Assembly (NCBI GenBank): GCA_964236445.1
Contig: CAXSDR010000017.1
Span: 1-46,851 of the forward strand
Direction: 5' to 3'
DNA: 46,851 nucleotides
Origin: CAXSDR01 sp964236445
GTDB taxonomy: Bacteria; Actinomycetota; Actinomycetes; Motilibacterales; Motilibacteraceae
The notes beneath the pieces were generated by a model. The model worked only from the letters and a program-made list of their open reading frames with translations. It had not been told where the DNA came from and made no database searches. Shown one piece after another: positions 8,684 to 17,600 of this stretch; position 1 is the first letter of the stretch; each line of letters begins with the position of its first letter. The translations under genes and the position numbers were made by a program.

Positions 8684-9481
8684 GTGTCGATCGGTCAGGC
8701 GTTGCGGGCTGCCCGCGAGGACGCCGGCCTGACCCAGGAAGAGGTGGCACAGGCCACCCGCCTGCGCACCACGCTCGTCAAGGCCATCGAGAACGACGAT
8801 CATGCGCTCTGCGGCGGCGACGTCTACGCGCGCGGCCACATCCGCAACCTGGCCAACGTCATCGGGCTCGACCCCGCGCCGCTCCTGGCCGAGTTCGACG
8901 CCGACCGCTCACCCAACCGACTGACCACCCCAGCCGACGCGTTCGATCCCCGCGTCTCCTCGGCCGCCGGCCGTCGCCGGCCGCCCAACTGGTCGGCCGC
9001 CATGCTGGTCGTCCTCGTGCTGCTGGTCGGCTACGGCGGCGTACGCCTCCTGCACGGGAACTCCTCGCACGCGGCGAGCCTCGTCGACCGGGGCGCGAGC
9101 GCCCCACTTGCGGGCGCGAGCACGTCGCCCGCACCGACCGCGAGTGCGGCGGCGGGACCCACGGCCGCAGGCTCGACCCGGCCACGCACGACCAAGCCCG
9201 CCACGGTGGCGCCGTCGAGGCGCCCGGGCATGGTTCAGGTGCAGGTCACAGCGCCCAACGGTGCGAGCTGGGTGCGCGCGACCGGGCACGACGGGCACCG
9301 CATCTGGGAGGGCACTGTCGCCAGGGGTGCCACCAAGGCGTTCACGGACGCCACGCAGCTTTCCCTCGTCATCGGCAACGCAGGAGCGGTCACTTTGCAG
9401 GTCAACGGCAGGGCGATCGGCTCGCCCGGCAGTCGCGGCGAGGTCGCTACGGTCTCCTACACCACCGCCGACCCGGCATGA
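8684..9481 (+). CDS. RodZ-like membrane-anchored helix-turn-helix protein
   Basis: 265 residues. An N-terminal HTH_25 domain (SIGQALRAAREDAGLTQEEV, then YARGHIRNLANVIGLDP) resembles RodZ, the cytoskeletal protein linking MreB to cell-wall synthesis. One membrane segment follows (AAMLVVLVLLVGYGGVRLL, about residues 105-125), then a low-complexity Ala/Thr/Pro linker and a C-terminal DUF4115-type beta domain (VQVTAPNGASWVRATGHDG, GNAGAVTLQVNG). Start: GTG 8684 has TGGAG five bases upstream; GTG 8657 is weaker. The stop overlaps the rimO start (ATGA). A -10-like TAGACT at 8611-8616 may drive the operon. The 288 bases upstream hold no gene. Confidence 0.85.
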   Translation: MSIGQALRAAREDAGLTQEEVAQATRLRTTLVKAIENDDHALCGGDVYARGHIRNLANVIGLDPAPLLAEFDADRSPNRLTTPADAFDPRVSSAAGRRRPPNWSAAMLVVLVLLVGYGGVRLLHGNSSHAASLVDRGASAPLAGASTSPAPTASAAAGPTAAGSTRPRTTKPATVAPSRRPGMVQVQVTAPNGASWVRATGHDGHRIWEGTVARGATKAFTDATQLSLVIGNAGAVTLQVNGRAIGSPGSRGEVATVSYTTADPA

Positions 9482-11016
9482 GTGCCACCGCCGCACCGCC
9501 GCCCGGCCGCACCGTCGCACTCGTCACCCTCGGTTGCGCCCGCAACGAGGTCGACTCCGAGGAGCTCGCGGGTCGGCTCGCTGCCGACGGCTGGCTGCTC
9601 GTCGACGACGCGGCGGACGCCGACGTCGCGGTGGTCAACACGTGCGGCTTCGTCGAGCAGGCAAAGAAGGACAGCGTCGACGCGCTGCTCGAGGCCGCCG
9701 GGCTCAAGGACGGCCACGGCCGCACGCAGGCTGTCGTGGCGGTGGGCTGCATGGCCGAGCGCTATGGCGAACAGCTGGCGAACGCCCTTCCCGAGGCAGA
9801 CGCGGTGCTGGGCTTCGACGACTACGCCGACGTCTCCACCCGCCTCGGCGACATCCTCGCCGGGCGCTCGCACACGTCTCACGTGCCGCGCGACCGGCGC
9901 GCGCTGCTGCCGATCGCCCCGGTGCAGCGCGGTGCCGCCGCGGGCGCGGTGGCGGTCCCTGGACACAACAGCCACAGCAGCGGCGCCGACACCACCCACG
10001 CGGGCACGGTCGCATCCGGCATCACTGACCTGCCGGCCGGCCTGGCACCGGCTTCGGGCCCACGCGTGCTGCGGCGGCGGCTGGGCACCGGGCCCGTCGC
10101 ACCGCTGAAGATCGCGTCGGGCTGCGACCGGCGGTGCACGTTCTGCGCGATCCCGGCCTTCCGTGGCTCCTACGTCTCCCGCCCGCCGGCCGACGTCCTC
10201 GCCGAGGCGCACTGGCTGGTCGGCCAGGGCGTGCGTGAGGTCGTGCTCGTGAGCGAGAACGACTCGTCCTACGGCAAGGACCTGGGCGACCTGCGCGCGT
10301 TGGAGAAGCTGCTGCCGGAGCTCGCCGCCGTCGACGGGCTCCTGCGTGTGCGCGTGAGTTATCTGCAGCCCGCGGAGGTGCGCCCGACGCTGCTCGACGT
10401 GATGGCCTCGACGCCCGGCGTGGCCGACTACTTCGACCTGTCGTTCCAGCACGCCTCCGGACCACTGCTGCGGCGCATGAAGCGGTTCGGTGACACCGAG
10501 CGGTTCCTCGACCTGCTGGCCGAGTGCCGTCGGCGCGCGCCGCTGGCGGGAGCGCGCTCGAGCTTCATCGTGGGTTTCCCGGGCGAGACCGAGGCCGACG
10601 TGGACGAGTTGGAGCGCTTCCTCGTCGCGGCCCGCCTCGACGCGATCGGCGTCTTCGGCTACAGCGACGAGGAACGAACGGCGGCTGCGGACTTCGCCGA
10701 CAAGGTGCCCGACATGGCGATCCTCGAGCGCGTCGACCGCATCTCGCGGCTCGCCGAGGAGCTCGTCGCCCAGCGTGCCGAGGACCGCATCGGCGAGCTC
10801 GTCGAGGTCATGGTCGAGTCGGTCGAGGACGGCATGGCCGTCGGCTGCGCCGCTCACCAGGCGCCAGACGTAGACGGCACCACGACCCTGGTCGGCGGCA
10901 CGCCGCGGGTCGGGGACCTCGTGCAGGCCGAGGTGGTCAGCAGCGACGGTGTCGATCTGGTGGCCCGTGTGGTGACTGCGGTCGGTGCGGTCGGTGTTGG
11001 CGGTGCCGTCGGGTGA
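9478..11016 (+). CDS. rimO: Ribosomal protein S12 methylthiotransferase RimO
   Basis: 512 residues. RimO is a radical-SAM enzyme that adds a methylthio group to a conserved Asp of ribosomal protein S12. The UPF0004 domain starts VALVTLGCARNEVDSEELAG, whose Cys together with NTCGF and VGCMAE binds the auxiliary iron-sulfur cluster. The radical-SAM cluster motif is SGCDRRCTFC, followed by DLSFQHASGPLLRRMKRFGD and VGFPGETEADVDELE. A TRAM-like beta domain ends the protein. An insertion of about 60 residues rich in Ser, His and Gly lies between the two domains (near 9890-10080), as is common in actinomycete RimO. It starts at ATG 9478, overlapping the upstream stop, and ends in a GTGA overlap with pgsA. 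Confidence 0.93.
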   Translation: MSATAAPPPGRTVALVTLGCARNEVDSEELAGRLAADGWLLVDDAADADVAVVNTCGFVEQAKKDSVDALLEAAGLKDGHGRTQAVVAVGCMAERYGEQLANALPEADAVLGFDDYADVSTRLGDILAGRSHTSHVPRDRRALLPIAPVQRGAAAGAVAVPGHNSHSSGADTTHAGTVASGITDLPAGLAPASGPRVLRRRLGTGPVAPLKIASGCDRRCTFCAIPAFRGSYVSRPPADVLAEAHWLVGQGVREVVLVSENDSSYGKDLGDLRALEKLLPELAAVDGLLRVRVSYLQPAEVRPTLLDVMASTPGVADYFDLSFQHASGPLLRRMKRFGDTERFLDLLAECRRRAPLAGARSSFIVGFPGETEADVDELERFLVAARLDAIGVFGYSDEERTAAADFADKVPDMAILERVDRISRLAEELVAQRAEDRIGELVEVMVESVEDGMAVGCAAHQAPDVDGTTTLVGGTPRVGDLVQAEVVSSDGVDLVARVVTAVGAVGVGGAVG

Positions 11017-11609
11017 CCCCGGCCACCAAGGCTGACGTCAGCGCCTGGAACCTGCCCAACGGTCTCACCGTCGGACGCATGCTCCTCGTGCCCGTCTTCT
11101 TGTTCCTGCTGTTCGCCGAGGGCGGCCACGAGTCCGGCTGGCGGATCGCGGCGACCGCGGTGTTCTTCGTCGCGAGCGTCACCGATCTCGTCGACGGTGA
11201 CCTCGCCCGCCGACGCGGGCTCGTGACCGACTTCGGCGCCCTCGCCGACCCGATCGCCGACAAGGCCCTCACCGGCGCCGCATTGATCGGCCTGTCGCTC
11301 CTGGGCGAGCTCTGGTGGTGGGTCACCGTCGTGATCGTCGCGCGCGAGGTCGGCGTCACGCTGCTGCGCCTGTGGGTGATCCGCCATGGCGTGATCCCGG
11401 CGAGCCGTGGCGGCAAGGTGAAGACCCTGCTGCAGGCATGGGCGCTCGGGTTGCTGGTCCTGCCGCATCCCGGCGTGGTGGGCGTGGTCGCCTATGCGCT
11501 GATGGCGGCGGCCCTCGTGGTCACGATCGTGACGGGCGTGGACTATGTCGCGAGAGCGCTGCGCCTGCGCCGTCAGCCACTCGCGCCCGCCCCTGTCGCT
11601 CCCTCGTGA
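11013..11609 (+). CDS. pgsA: CDP-diacylglycerol--glycerol-3-phosphate 3-phosphatidyltransferase
   Basis: 198 residues. This integral membrane enzyme makes phosphatidylglycerophosphate, the precursor of phosphatidylglycerol and cardiolipin. The CDP-alcohol phosphotransferase signature D-x2-DG-x2-AR-x8-G-x3-D-x3-D is complete across VTDLVDGDLARRRGLVTD and FGALADPIADKA. There are several hydrophobic helices (MLLVPVFLFLLFAEG, WWWVTVVIVAREVGVTLL, VVGVVAYALMAAALVVTIV). PNGLTVGRMLLVP at the N-terminus is typical of PgsA. GTG 11013 overlaps the rimO stop and the TGA at the end overlaps the cinA GTG, so translation is coupled on both sides. Substrate specificity within the family is inferred from length and context. 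Confidence 0.9.
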   Translation: MTPATKADVSAWNLPNGLTVGRMLLVPVFLFLLFAEGGHESGWRIAATAVFFVASVTDLVDGDLARRRGLVTDFGALADPIADKALTGAALIGLSLLGELWWWVTVVIVAREVGVTLLRLWVIRHGVIPASRGGKVKTLLQAWALGLLVLPHPGVVGVVAYALMAAALVVTIVTGVDYVARALRLRRQPLAPAPVAPS

Positions 11610-12853
11610 GCACTTCGCGAGCGGGCACGGCCGAGGTCGTGTGCATCGGTGATGAGCTGCTCAGCGGGCACGTGCGCGACACGAACGCTGCCTGGCTGGC
11701 CGTGCACCTGGCCGAGGTCGGCGTACGCCTGCTGCGCACCGCCGTCGTCGGCGACGACCTCGACGAGATCTGCGAGGTGATCGACGCGGCCGCGGGGCGG
11801 GTGCCGCTGGTCATCGTGACGGGTGGGCTCGGGCCCACGAGCGACGACATCACGCGAGCCGCCCTGGCCCGGCTGCTCGGTGGCGGTCTGGAGCGCGATC
11901 CGGCGCTCGTCGACGCGCTGCAGGCCGTGGCACGCGACCGCGGGCGTGAGCTGCTGCCCGAGTCGCTGCGCATGGCCGACGTGCCGGTCGGCGCGACGCC
12001 GCTGCAGAACCCCGCCGGCAGCGCGCCGGCCCTGCGCCTGACCCTGCACGGAAGTGAGGTCTTCGCGCTTCCGGGCGTGCCTAGCGAGGCGCAGGCGACG
12101 GCGCGGCGTCACGTCCTGGCCGGGCGCGCCGGAGGTCGGCTGCTCACGCGCTCGCTCTTCGTCACGCTCGTGCCCGAGTCGGCGGTCGCCGCCGAGCTGC
12201 GTGGCGTCGAGTCCGGTCTGCCCGTCGGCGTACGCCTGGCCTATCTCCCGTCGGCCACGGCGATCGAGGTGCGCCTGTCCGCGACCGGCGCCGACGAGGC
12301 GTCGGCAGCCGCCGTGCTCGACCCGCTCGCCCAACGCGTGCGGACCGCGCTGAGCGCCTTCGACGCCGTGGACGACGCCGAGCTCGCCCCGTCGCTGATC
12401 GGCCTGCTCGCGACCCGCGGCCAGACGGTCGCTGTGGCCGAGTCCCTCACGGGCGGAGCCGTCACCAGTGCGCTCGTCGACGTCGCCGGGGCGTCGGCGG
12501 TGGTGCGCGGCGCAGTCGTCGCCTACGCGACCGAGCTCAAGGCTGAGCTGCTCGGCGTGCCGGTCGAGCTCCTCGCGGAGCGCGGCCCGGTCGACGCCGA
12601 TGTCGCCGTCGCGATGGCCCGCGGCGTCCGGGAGCGGTGCGCGTCCACCTGGGGACTCGCGACGACCGGCGTCGCCGGGCCCGCTCCGCAGGACGGTCAC
12701 GACGTCGGCGAGGTCCACATCGGCGTGTGCGGCCCGTCCGGCACCCATCACGTCCGCGTGACGCTCGCCGGCGACCGGGCCCGCATCCGGGCGGCCTGCG
12801 TCGCGACCGCGCTGCTGGAACTACGACGGGCTCTCACTCGTTCGGGGGAGTAG
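11606..12853 (+). CDS. cinA: CinA family protein (competence/damage-inducible; NMN amidohydrolase)
   Basis: 415 residues with the full two-domain CinA arrangement. The N-terminal MoCF-biosynthesis-like (COG1058) domain has VVCIGDELLSGHVRDTNAAW and VIVTGGLGPTSDDITR. The C-terminal CinA domain has VAVAESLTGGAVTSALVDVA, AVVAYATELKAELLGVP and TTGVAGPAPQDG. The latter domain deamidates nicotinamide mononucleotide in pyridine-nucleotide salvage, and the former is linked to ADP-ribose pyrophosphatase activity in studied members. GTG 11606 overlaps the pgsA stop (GTGA). It closes the four-gene coupled operon. Its stop lies on the first base of a ClgR box. Confidence 0.92.
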   Translation: MSTSRAGTAEVVCIGDELLSGHVRDTNAAWLAVHLAEVGVRLLRTAVVGDDLDEICEVIDAAAGRVPLVIVTGGLGPTSDDITRAALARLLGGGLERDPALVDALQAVARDRGRELLPESLRMADVPVGATPLQNPAGSAPALRLTLHGSEVFALPGVPSEAQATARRHVLAGRAGGRLLTRSLFVTLVPESAVAAELRGVESGLPVGVRLAYLPSATAIEVRLSATGADEASAAAVLDPLAQRVRTALSAFDAVDDAELAPSLIGLLATRGQTVAVAESLTGGAVTSALVDVAGASAVVRGAVVAYATELKAELLGVPVELLAERGPVDADVAVAMARGVRERCASTWGLATTGVAGPAPQDGHDVGEVHIGVCGPSGTHHVRVTLAGDRARIRAACVATALLELRRALTRSGE

Positions 12854-12866
12854 TTCGCCGCTGGCG
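12853..12866 (+). promoter_or_regulatory. ClgR operator (GTTCGC-N5-GCG)
   Basis: GTTCGC (12853-12858), CGCTG, GCG (12864-12866) matches the GTTCGC-N5-GCG pattern known for ClgR in actinomycetes. It lies about 90 bases ahead of clgR and begins at the last base of cinA, which fits autoactivation of clgR. The match is by eye only. Confidence 0.6.
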
Positions 12867-12955
12867 TACCTCCAGGATCGCGGGTCGCCCACTCTCGTGC
12901 CGCGAAGTTGGGTACGGTGACGCAACGAGTGTTCGAGCCCGGGAGGAGGCCCATG

Positions 12956-13285
12956 ATGATCTTGCTACGCCGTCTGCTCGGTGAGGTGCTCCGCACCCGC
13001 CGGCAGGATCAGGGCCGTACGCTGCGCGACGTGGCCGCAACGGCCCGCGTGTCGCTGGGTTATCTCTCCGAGGTCGAACGAGGCCGCAAGGAACCGTCGT
13101 CCGAGCTGCTCGCCTCCATCTGCGAGGCGCTGGACGTCCCCATGTCCCAGGTTCTGCGTGAGGTCTCCGACGTCATGGTCGTCGAGGAGACGCTGGGCGC
13201 CCCGCGCGTCGCGCTCACGCCGGTGCCTGCACTGCAGGTCGCGGCTCCCGCGGCAGCCCGCCTCTCGGTCGGCGCTGCTGCCTGA
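12956..13285 (+). CDS. clgR: XRE-family transcriptional regulator ClgR
   Basis: About 109 residues. It has one helix-turn-helix domain, LRTRRQDQGRTLRDVAATAR then VSLGYLSEVERGRKEPSSEL and LASICEALDVP. This is the ClgR signature (YLSEVERGRKEPSSELL). ClgR activates clp protease and other protein-quality genes, and its level is controlled by ClpP proteolysis through the C-terminal residues; here the tail ends in Ala (VGAAA), consistent with that. Start: AGGAGG at 12944-12949 is three bases from ATG 12953 and six from ATG 12956, so the second is preferred. The location directly after cinA is conserved in actinomycetes, and a ClgR box lies upstream. Confidence 0.88.
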   Translation: MILLRRLLGEVLRTRRQDQGRTLRDVAATARVSLGYLSEVERGRKEPSSELLASICEALDVPMSQVLREVSDVMVVEETLGAPRVALTPVPALQVAAPAAARLSVGAAA

Positions 13286-13376
13286 GATCGTGCTGCCCCA
13301 GTTCTGCGCTCCAGCACGCGGATCATGCATAAGCCCTCTAGGGTGAGAGCGTGCCGCTCGCTGCCCGTGTCTCGCG

Positions 13377-13712
13377 ATGAGACTGCAGACCCGTTTCGTC
13401 GATGACGTCGTGCACTTCTCGCTCGAGGGTGATGTCGACGCCGCTGCGACCGACGCGCTGCGCAGTGCACGCATCGTCTATGCCGAGGGCCTGGCACGCG
13501 AAGCGGTCATCGACCTCAGCGGGGTCACCTTCATGGACAGCGCGGGCGTGGGCTGGTTGATCGCGATGGACAGCATCGGGCGTGAGCGCCAGGGCACCGT
13601 CCGGCTGTTGCGCCCGTCTCCTCGCGTCGACGAGCTGTTGCACCTGAGCGGGCTCTTCGACCGCTTCGCCATCGATCTCGCCGAGCCCACCCCGCTCGCT
13701 CAAGGCCGATAG
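13377..13712 (+). CDS. STAS-domain protein (anti-sigma factor antagonist-like)
   Basis: 111 residues, essentially one STAS domain: FVDDVVHFSLEGDVDAAATD, AVIDLSGVTFMDSAGVGWLI, GTVRLLRPSPRVDELLHLSG. The Ser in FMDSAGVGWL is at the position phosphorylated by anti-sigma kinases in SpoIIAA/RsbV-type antagonists. This suggests a partner-switch role in a sigma-factor pathway, but no anti-sigma kinase or sigma gene is near. Start: ATG 13377 has no ribosome site. A -10-like TAGGGT at 13340-13345 gives a short leader. The last 13 bases overlap the convergent nei2-like gene. Confidence 0.8.
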   Translation: MRLQTRFVDDVVHFSLEGDVDAAATDALRSARIVYAEGLAREAVIDLSGVTFMDSAGVGWLIAMDSIGRERQGTVRLLRPSPRVDELLHLSGLFDRFAIDLAEPTPLAQGR

Positions 13713-14548
13713 CGCGCACGCCCGACGGTGCGCGCCACGTCCGCGCGCCGCATCGGGGTGGGGGACGCCCCCGGCTGACAGGTCGGGCACCAGTAGGTGA
13801 AACGGGGATACGGTGCCTCGCCCTGCTCCGCGAGCAGGATGCGCGTGCCGCAGCGCTGGCACGGCTGCCCCGAGCGCTCGAACACCCAGTGCGTGAGCCC
13901 ACGGCGCGGATTGCCGGTCGTGATCTGCGACCACTCGCCCTTGTTGCGCTGGAGCAGGCGCGCAGCGCGGTCCACCAGCATGGCCACGTCGACCTCGCTC
14001 ACCCGCCGCCACGGGTTCAGCCCGGCGACGAAGAGCGCTTCCGCCTTGTAGAGGTTGCCGATCCCCGCCAGGTTTCGCTGATCCAGCAGCGCCGGCCCGA
14101 TCTCGCGGTCGGGGTCTGCGCGCAGTCGGCGTACGGCCTCGGCGGCGTCCCAGTCGGGTCCGAGGATGTCCGGACCGAGATGGCCGACGGTCTCTTGCTC
14201 GGCCCCGGTCGCGAGGAGCTCGACGACCGGCAGGCGGTAGCCCACCGCCTGCCACGTGGCAGTCTCCAGCAGCACCCGCACCTGCCAGACCGGGCCGCCC
14301 TTCCACGGTTCCCCGTGGCGATAGAGATGCCAGGAGCCGTCCATCCGCAAGTGCGTGTGCAACGTGACGCCGCCGCTGAGCCTGGCCATGAGGTGCTTGC
14401 CGCGGGCCACGACCTCGAGCACCTCGCGACCGGTGAGGTCGGCCGTGGCGAGCTGTGGGACCCGCAAGTCCGTGGTGGTGAGCACCTGACCGTGCAGCGC
14501 GTCGTGCAGCCGCTTGCACGCCAGCCAGACGGTGTCTCCTTCAGGCAT
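13700..14548 (-). CDS. nei2: Fpg/Nei family DNA glycosylase (Nei2-like endonuclease VIII)
   Basis: 282 residues. The N-terminus MPEGDTVWLACKRLH supplies the catalytic Pro2 and Glu3 of Fpg/Nei enzymes, which excise oxidised bases and cut the abasic strand. PEGDT rather than PELPE points to the Nei branch. GKHLMARLSGG is the lysine beta-hairpin, LLDQRNLAGIGNLYKAEALF is the helix-two-turn-helix, and CQRCGTR with YWCPTCQ forms the C-terminal zinc finger. The start at ATG 14548 is fixed by the N-terminal catalytic residues; GAAGGAGA lies just upstream. It is convergent with the STAS gene and downstream of lhr on the same strand. Symbol by analogy with mycobacterial Nei2. Confidence 0.88.
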   Translation of the reverse strand: MPEGDTVWLACKRLHDALHGQVLTTTDLRVPQLATADLTGREVLEVVARGKHLMARLSGGVTLHTHLRMDGSWHLYRHGEPWKGGPVWQVRVLLETATWQAVGYRLPVVELLATGAEQETVGHLGPDILGPDWDAAEAVRRLRADPDREIGPALLDQRNLAGIGNLYKAEALFVAGLNPWRRVSEVDVAMLVDRAARLLQRNKGEWSQITTGNPRRGLTHWVFERSGQPCQRCGTRILLAEQGEAPYPRFTYWCPTCQPGASPTPMRRADVARTVGRARYRP

Positions 14549-14645
14549 GCCGGCAACTCTGCGCGTTCACTGTCGGCCCGGCAACTGCTCTCCGGCGCTC
14601 GGCGGGCAGATCAACCTGGACATGTGACAGCGCACAGCCGTCGAC

Positions 14646-14669
14646 GGCCGGAGGGGTGCAAGTCCGGCC
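14646..14669. other. Short GC hairpin between lhr and nei2-like gene
   Basis: GGCCGG (14646-14651) pairs with CCGGCC (14664-14669) around a 12-base loop, 15 bases past the lhr stop. There is no T-run, so it is at best a weak transcription barrier or an RNA-end stabiliser. Confidence 0.35.
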
Positions 14670-14683
14670 GGAGCGACTCGGGC

Positions 14684-17600
14684 TCACGCGCGCAGCCTGA
14701 GCCCGCGCGGTGTCACGCTGAACCCGGCCTGCTCCAGCACCATGCTCAGGCGCCCCCCCAGACTGTGCTCGCCGTCAACCCGCTCGACCGTCATCTTGCC
14801 CAGGGCGCCGTCGCGCACGGCCAGCACGAGGGCGTCTGCGGCCGGTTGCAGAGCGGCGTCCTCATCCGACCAGGTCAGGAGCGACTTGCCACCCCGCTCG
14901 ACATAGAGGACGAGTGCTCCGTCGACGAGCACGACCAGGGCCCCGGCCTTGCGGCCGGGCTTGTGGGCCGTCACGGCGTCGACCGGGCGGTCCGGCCAAG
15001 GGAGGGCGGCGCCGTAGGGGTTGGCGGGATCGGTCGCCGCCAGCACCAGGGCAGCCTCGTCACGTCGGGGTGCTCGGCCACGTCGGGATTCTCGCGGGCC
15101 CAGGTCCAGCCACGCAGGCAGGTCCTCGGGCACGCCGGGGAACGCGGGTGCACCGTTCTCGACGCCCATGCGGGCCTCTGCCGCGGTCGCCATCGCACGC
15201 ATGCGGTCCACGGCGCCGGCCGTGGCGAACTGGGCCGCGCCGAGCCCTTCGACGAAGTAGCCGCGCCTGCAACGCCCGGCCTCCTCGAAGGCCGACAGCA
15301 CGCGGTAAGCCGCTGCGAACCCGCCCTCGACGCGTTCGGCGACAGCTTCCCCGCGTACGACGACGCCATAGCGGTCGAGCAGCGTCTCGGCGAGCGCCGT
15401 GGCGCGGCGTGTGGGGTCCGGTTCACGCTCGGGCAGCAGCGACCAGCGACCTGCGGCGGTCGGCGGGCCCGTCCGTGACGGTAGAGCGATGCGGCCGGGT
15501 CGCCCCGCATAGCGCCCGCGCGGTGTCGCGCGCGCGGCGGTCTTGTGCGCGCCGGTCGAGCCGAGGACGGTGCGCAGCGGCGCCAGGGTGTCGTTGGTGA
15601 CGCAACCTCCCCAGACCAGGTCCCACAGTGCCTGCACCACCGTGGCATCCTCGGTCGTGCCCATCGCGGCGCCGACCGCGTCGGCGAGCTGACGGAAGAA
15701 CCAGCCCCCACCTCGGGTCAGCGCGTCGAGCAGCGCCGTGTGCACCGGAGTGGACGCCGCGTCCGCGTCGGACATGGCCAACGTGAGCGGCGCCGCCTCG
15801 GCGAGATGCAGCGATATCCAGCCGTCGTTTCCCGCAAGGCCGCCCTGTCCCGCCCACACGACCTCACCGGCAGCGCAGAGCTCGTCGAGCATCGCGGGGG
15901 AGTAGCCCGGCACCCGGACGGGAAGCACCAGCCGTTCGAGGGCGGACGCGGGCAGCACGACGCCTTGCAGCTGTTCGACGACGCGCGCGACGGCGTCGAC
16001 CCCTCGCGCACTCGAGCCGACCCCCTGCCACACGGGCAGGAACCGCGCGAGCGCCTGGGCGGGGACGGGCTCGACCTCCTTGCGCAGGGCGGCGAGAGAC
16101 CGTCGCCGCAGCGTGCGCAGCACCTCGGCGTCACACCACTCGCCTCCCGCGCCGCCGGGGCGGAACTCGCCTTCCGAGGCCCGTCCGGACGCGGCCAGTC
16201 GTCTCAACGCGTCGGTCACGACGGCAATGCCGAGGCCCAGCCGGGTCGAGACGTCGGCAGCGCGGAAGGGCCCGTGGGTGCGTGCGTAGCGTGCGACCAG
16301 GTCGCCCAGCGGGTCGCGTACGGGTTCCAGGAAAGCCTCAGGAACGCCCACGGGCAACGCCGCGCCGAGGGCGTCGCGCAGCCGCCCCGCGTCCTCGACC
16401 GCCGCCCATCGTTCCTCGCCCGCGAAGCGGACCCGGAGAACCCGGCGCTGACCCTCGAGCTCCACCAGCCAGGCCGGATCGACACCGCGGTGCGCAGCCT
16501 CCTCGGTGCTCAGGGCGCCCAGCAGACGCAACAGGTCTGCCGCCCCCTCGAGCGAGGACACGCGTCGGTCCGCGCTGAGCCGTTGCAGCTCGAGGTCCAG
16601 TGTCGACACGACGGCGGGGTCGAGCAGCTCACGCAGCTCCGCCTGACCGAGCAGCTCGGCGAGCATCGCGGAGTCGAGCGAGAGCGCCTGGGCCCGCCGC
16701 TCCGCCAGCGGAGAGTCGCCTTCGTAGAGGTATTGCGCGACATAGCCGAACATCAACGAGCGCGCGAAGGGCGACGGCGTCGGAGTCTCGACCTCGACGA
16801 TGCGGACCTGGCGAGCCTCGATCTGTCGCATCAGGTCCATGAGCCCGGGCACGTCGAAGACGTCTTGCAGAACCTCGCGCAGCGTCTCGAGCACGACGGG
16901 GAAGGAGCCGTACTGGCTCGCTACGGACAGCAGCTGCGCCGAGCGTTGACGCTGGGCCCATAGCGGCTGACGTCGCCCAGGGTCACGGCGCGGGAGCAGG
17001 AGGGCGCGGGCGGCACACTCGCGGAAGCGTGAGGCGAACAGTGCGCTGCCGCCGACCTCGTTGGTGACTGCCTGCTCGACCTCGTCCGGGGTGATGGCGA
17101 CCTCGGCGGTGATCCGGTCGGGCCGCTCGTCGGTGTCGGGCAGCCGCAGGACGATGCCGTCATCGGCGTGCATGACCTGCGCATCGACACCGAAGCGCTC
17201 GCGCAGGCGAGCCGACAGGGCCAGCGCCCAGGGGGCGTGCACCTGCGCACCGAACGGCGAGTGGATGCAGACGCGCCAGTCACCGAGCTCGTCACGGAAG
17301 CGCTCGACGACGATCGTCCGGTCGTCCGGCACGTGACCCGTGGCCTCGCGCTGCTCTCGTACGTAGGCCAGCAGGTTGCTCGTCGCCATTGCGTCGAGCC
17401 CGGCAGCGGTGACGCGGGCGGCGGCCCGCTCGTCGCCGAGCTTGCCGACCTCGCGCAGGAAGGCACCCATCGCCCGCCCGAGCTCGATCGGCCGGCCGAG
17501 GGAGTCGCCGTGCCAGAACGGCAGCCTCCCGGCGAGCCCGGGCGCGGGTGTCACCAGGACGCGGTCATGGGTGATGTCCTCGATGCGCCAGCTGGTGGAG

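Noticed and set aside
9457..10857. 466-codon minus-strand frame opposite rimO
   Set aside because: Antisense shadow of a conserved enzyme.
14600..14683. tRNA- or riboswitch-like hairpin with GGTGCAAGTCC
   Set aside because: It lacks the T-loop consensus and cloverleaf arms; only a short GC hairpin is supported.
13889..16963. Long plus-strand frames opposite nei2-like and lhr genes
   Set aside because: The minus-strand genes have full motif sets; the plus frames are low complexity.
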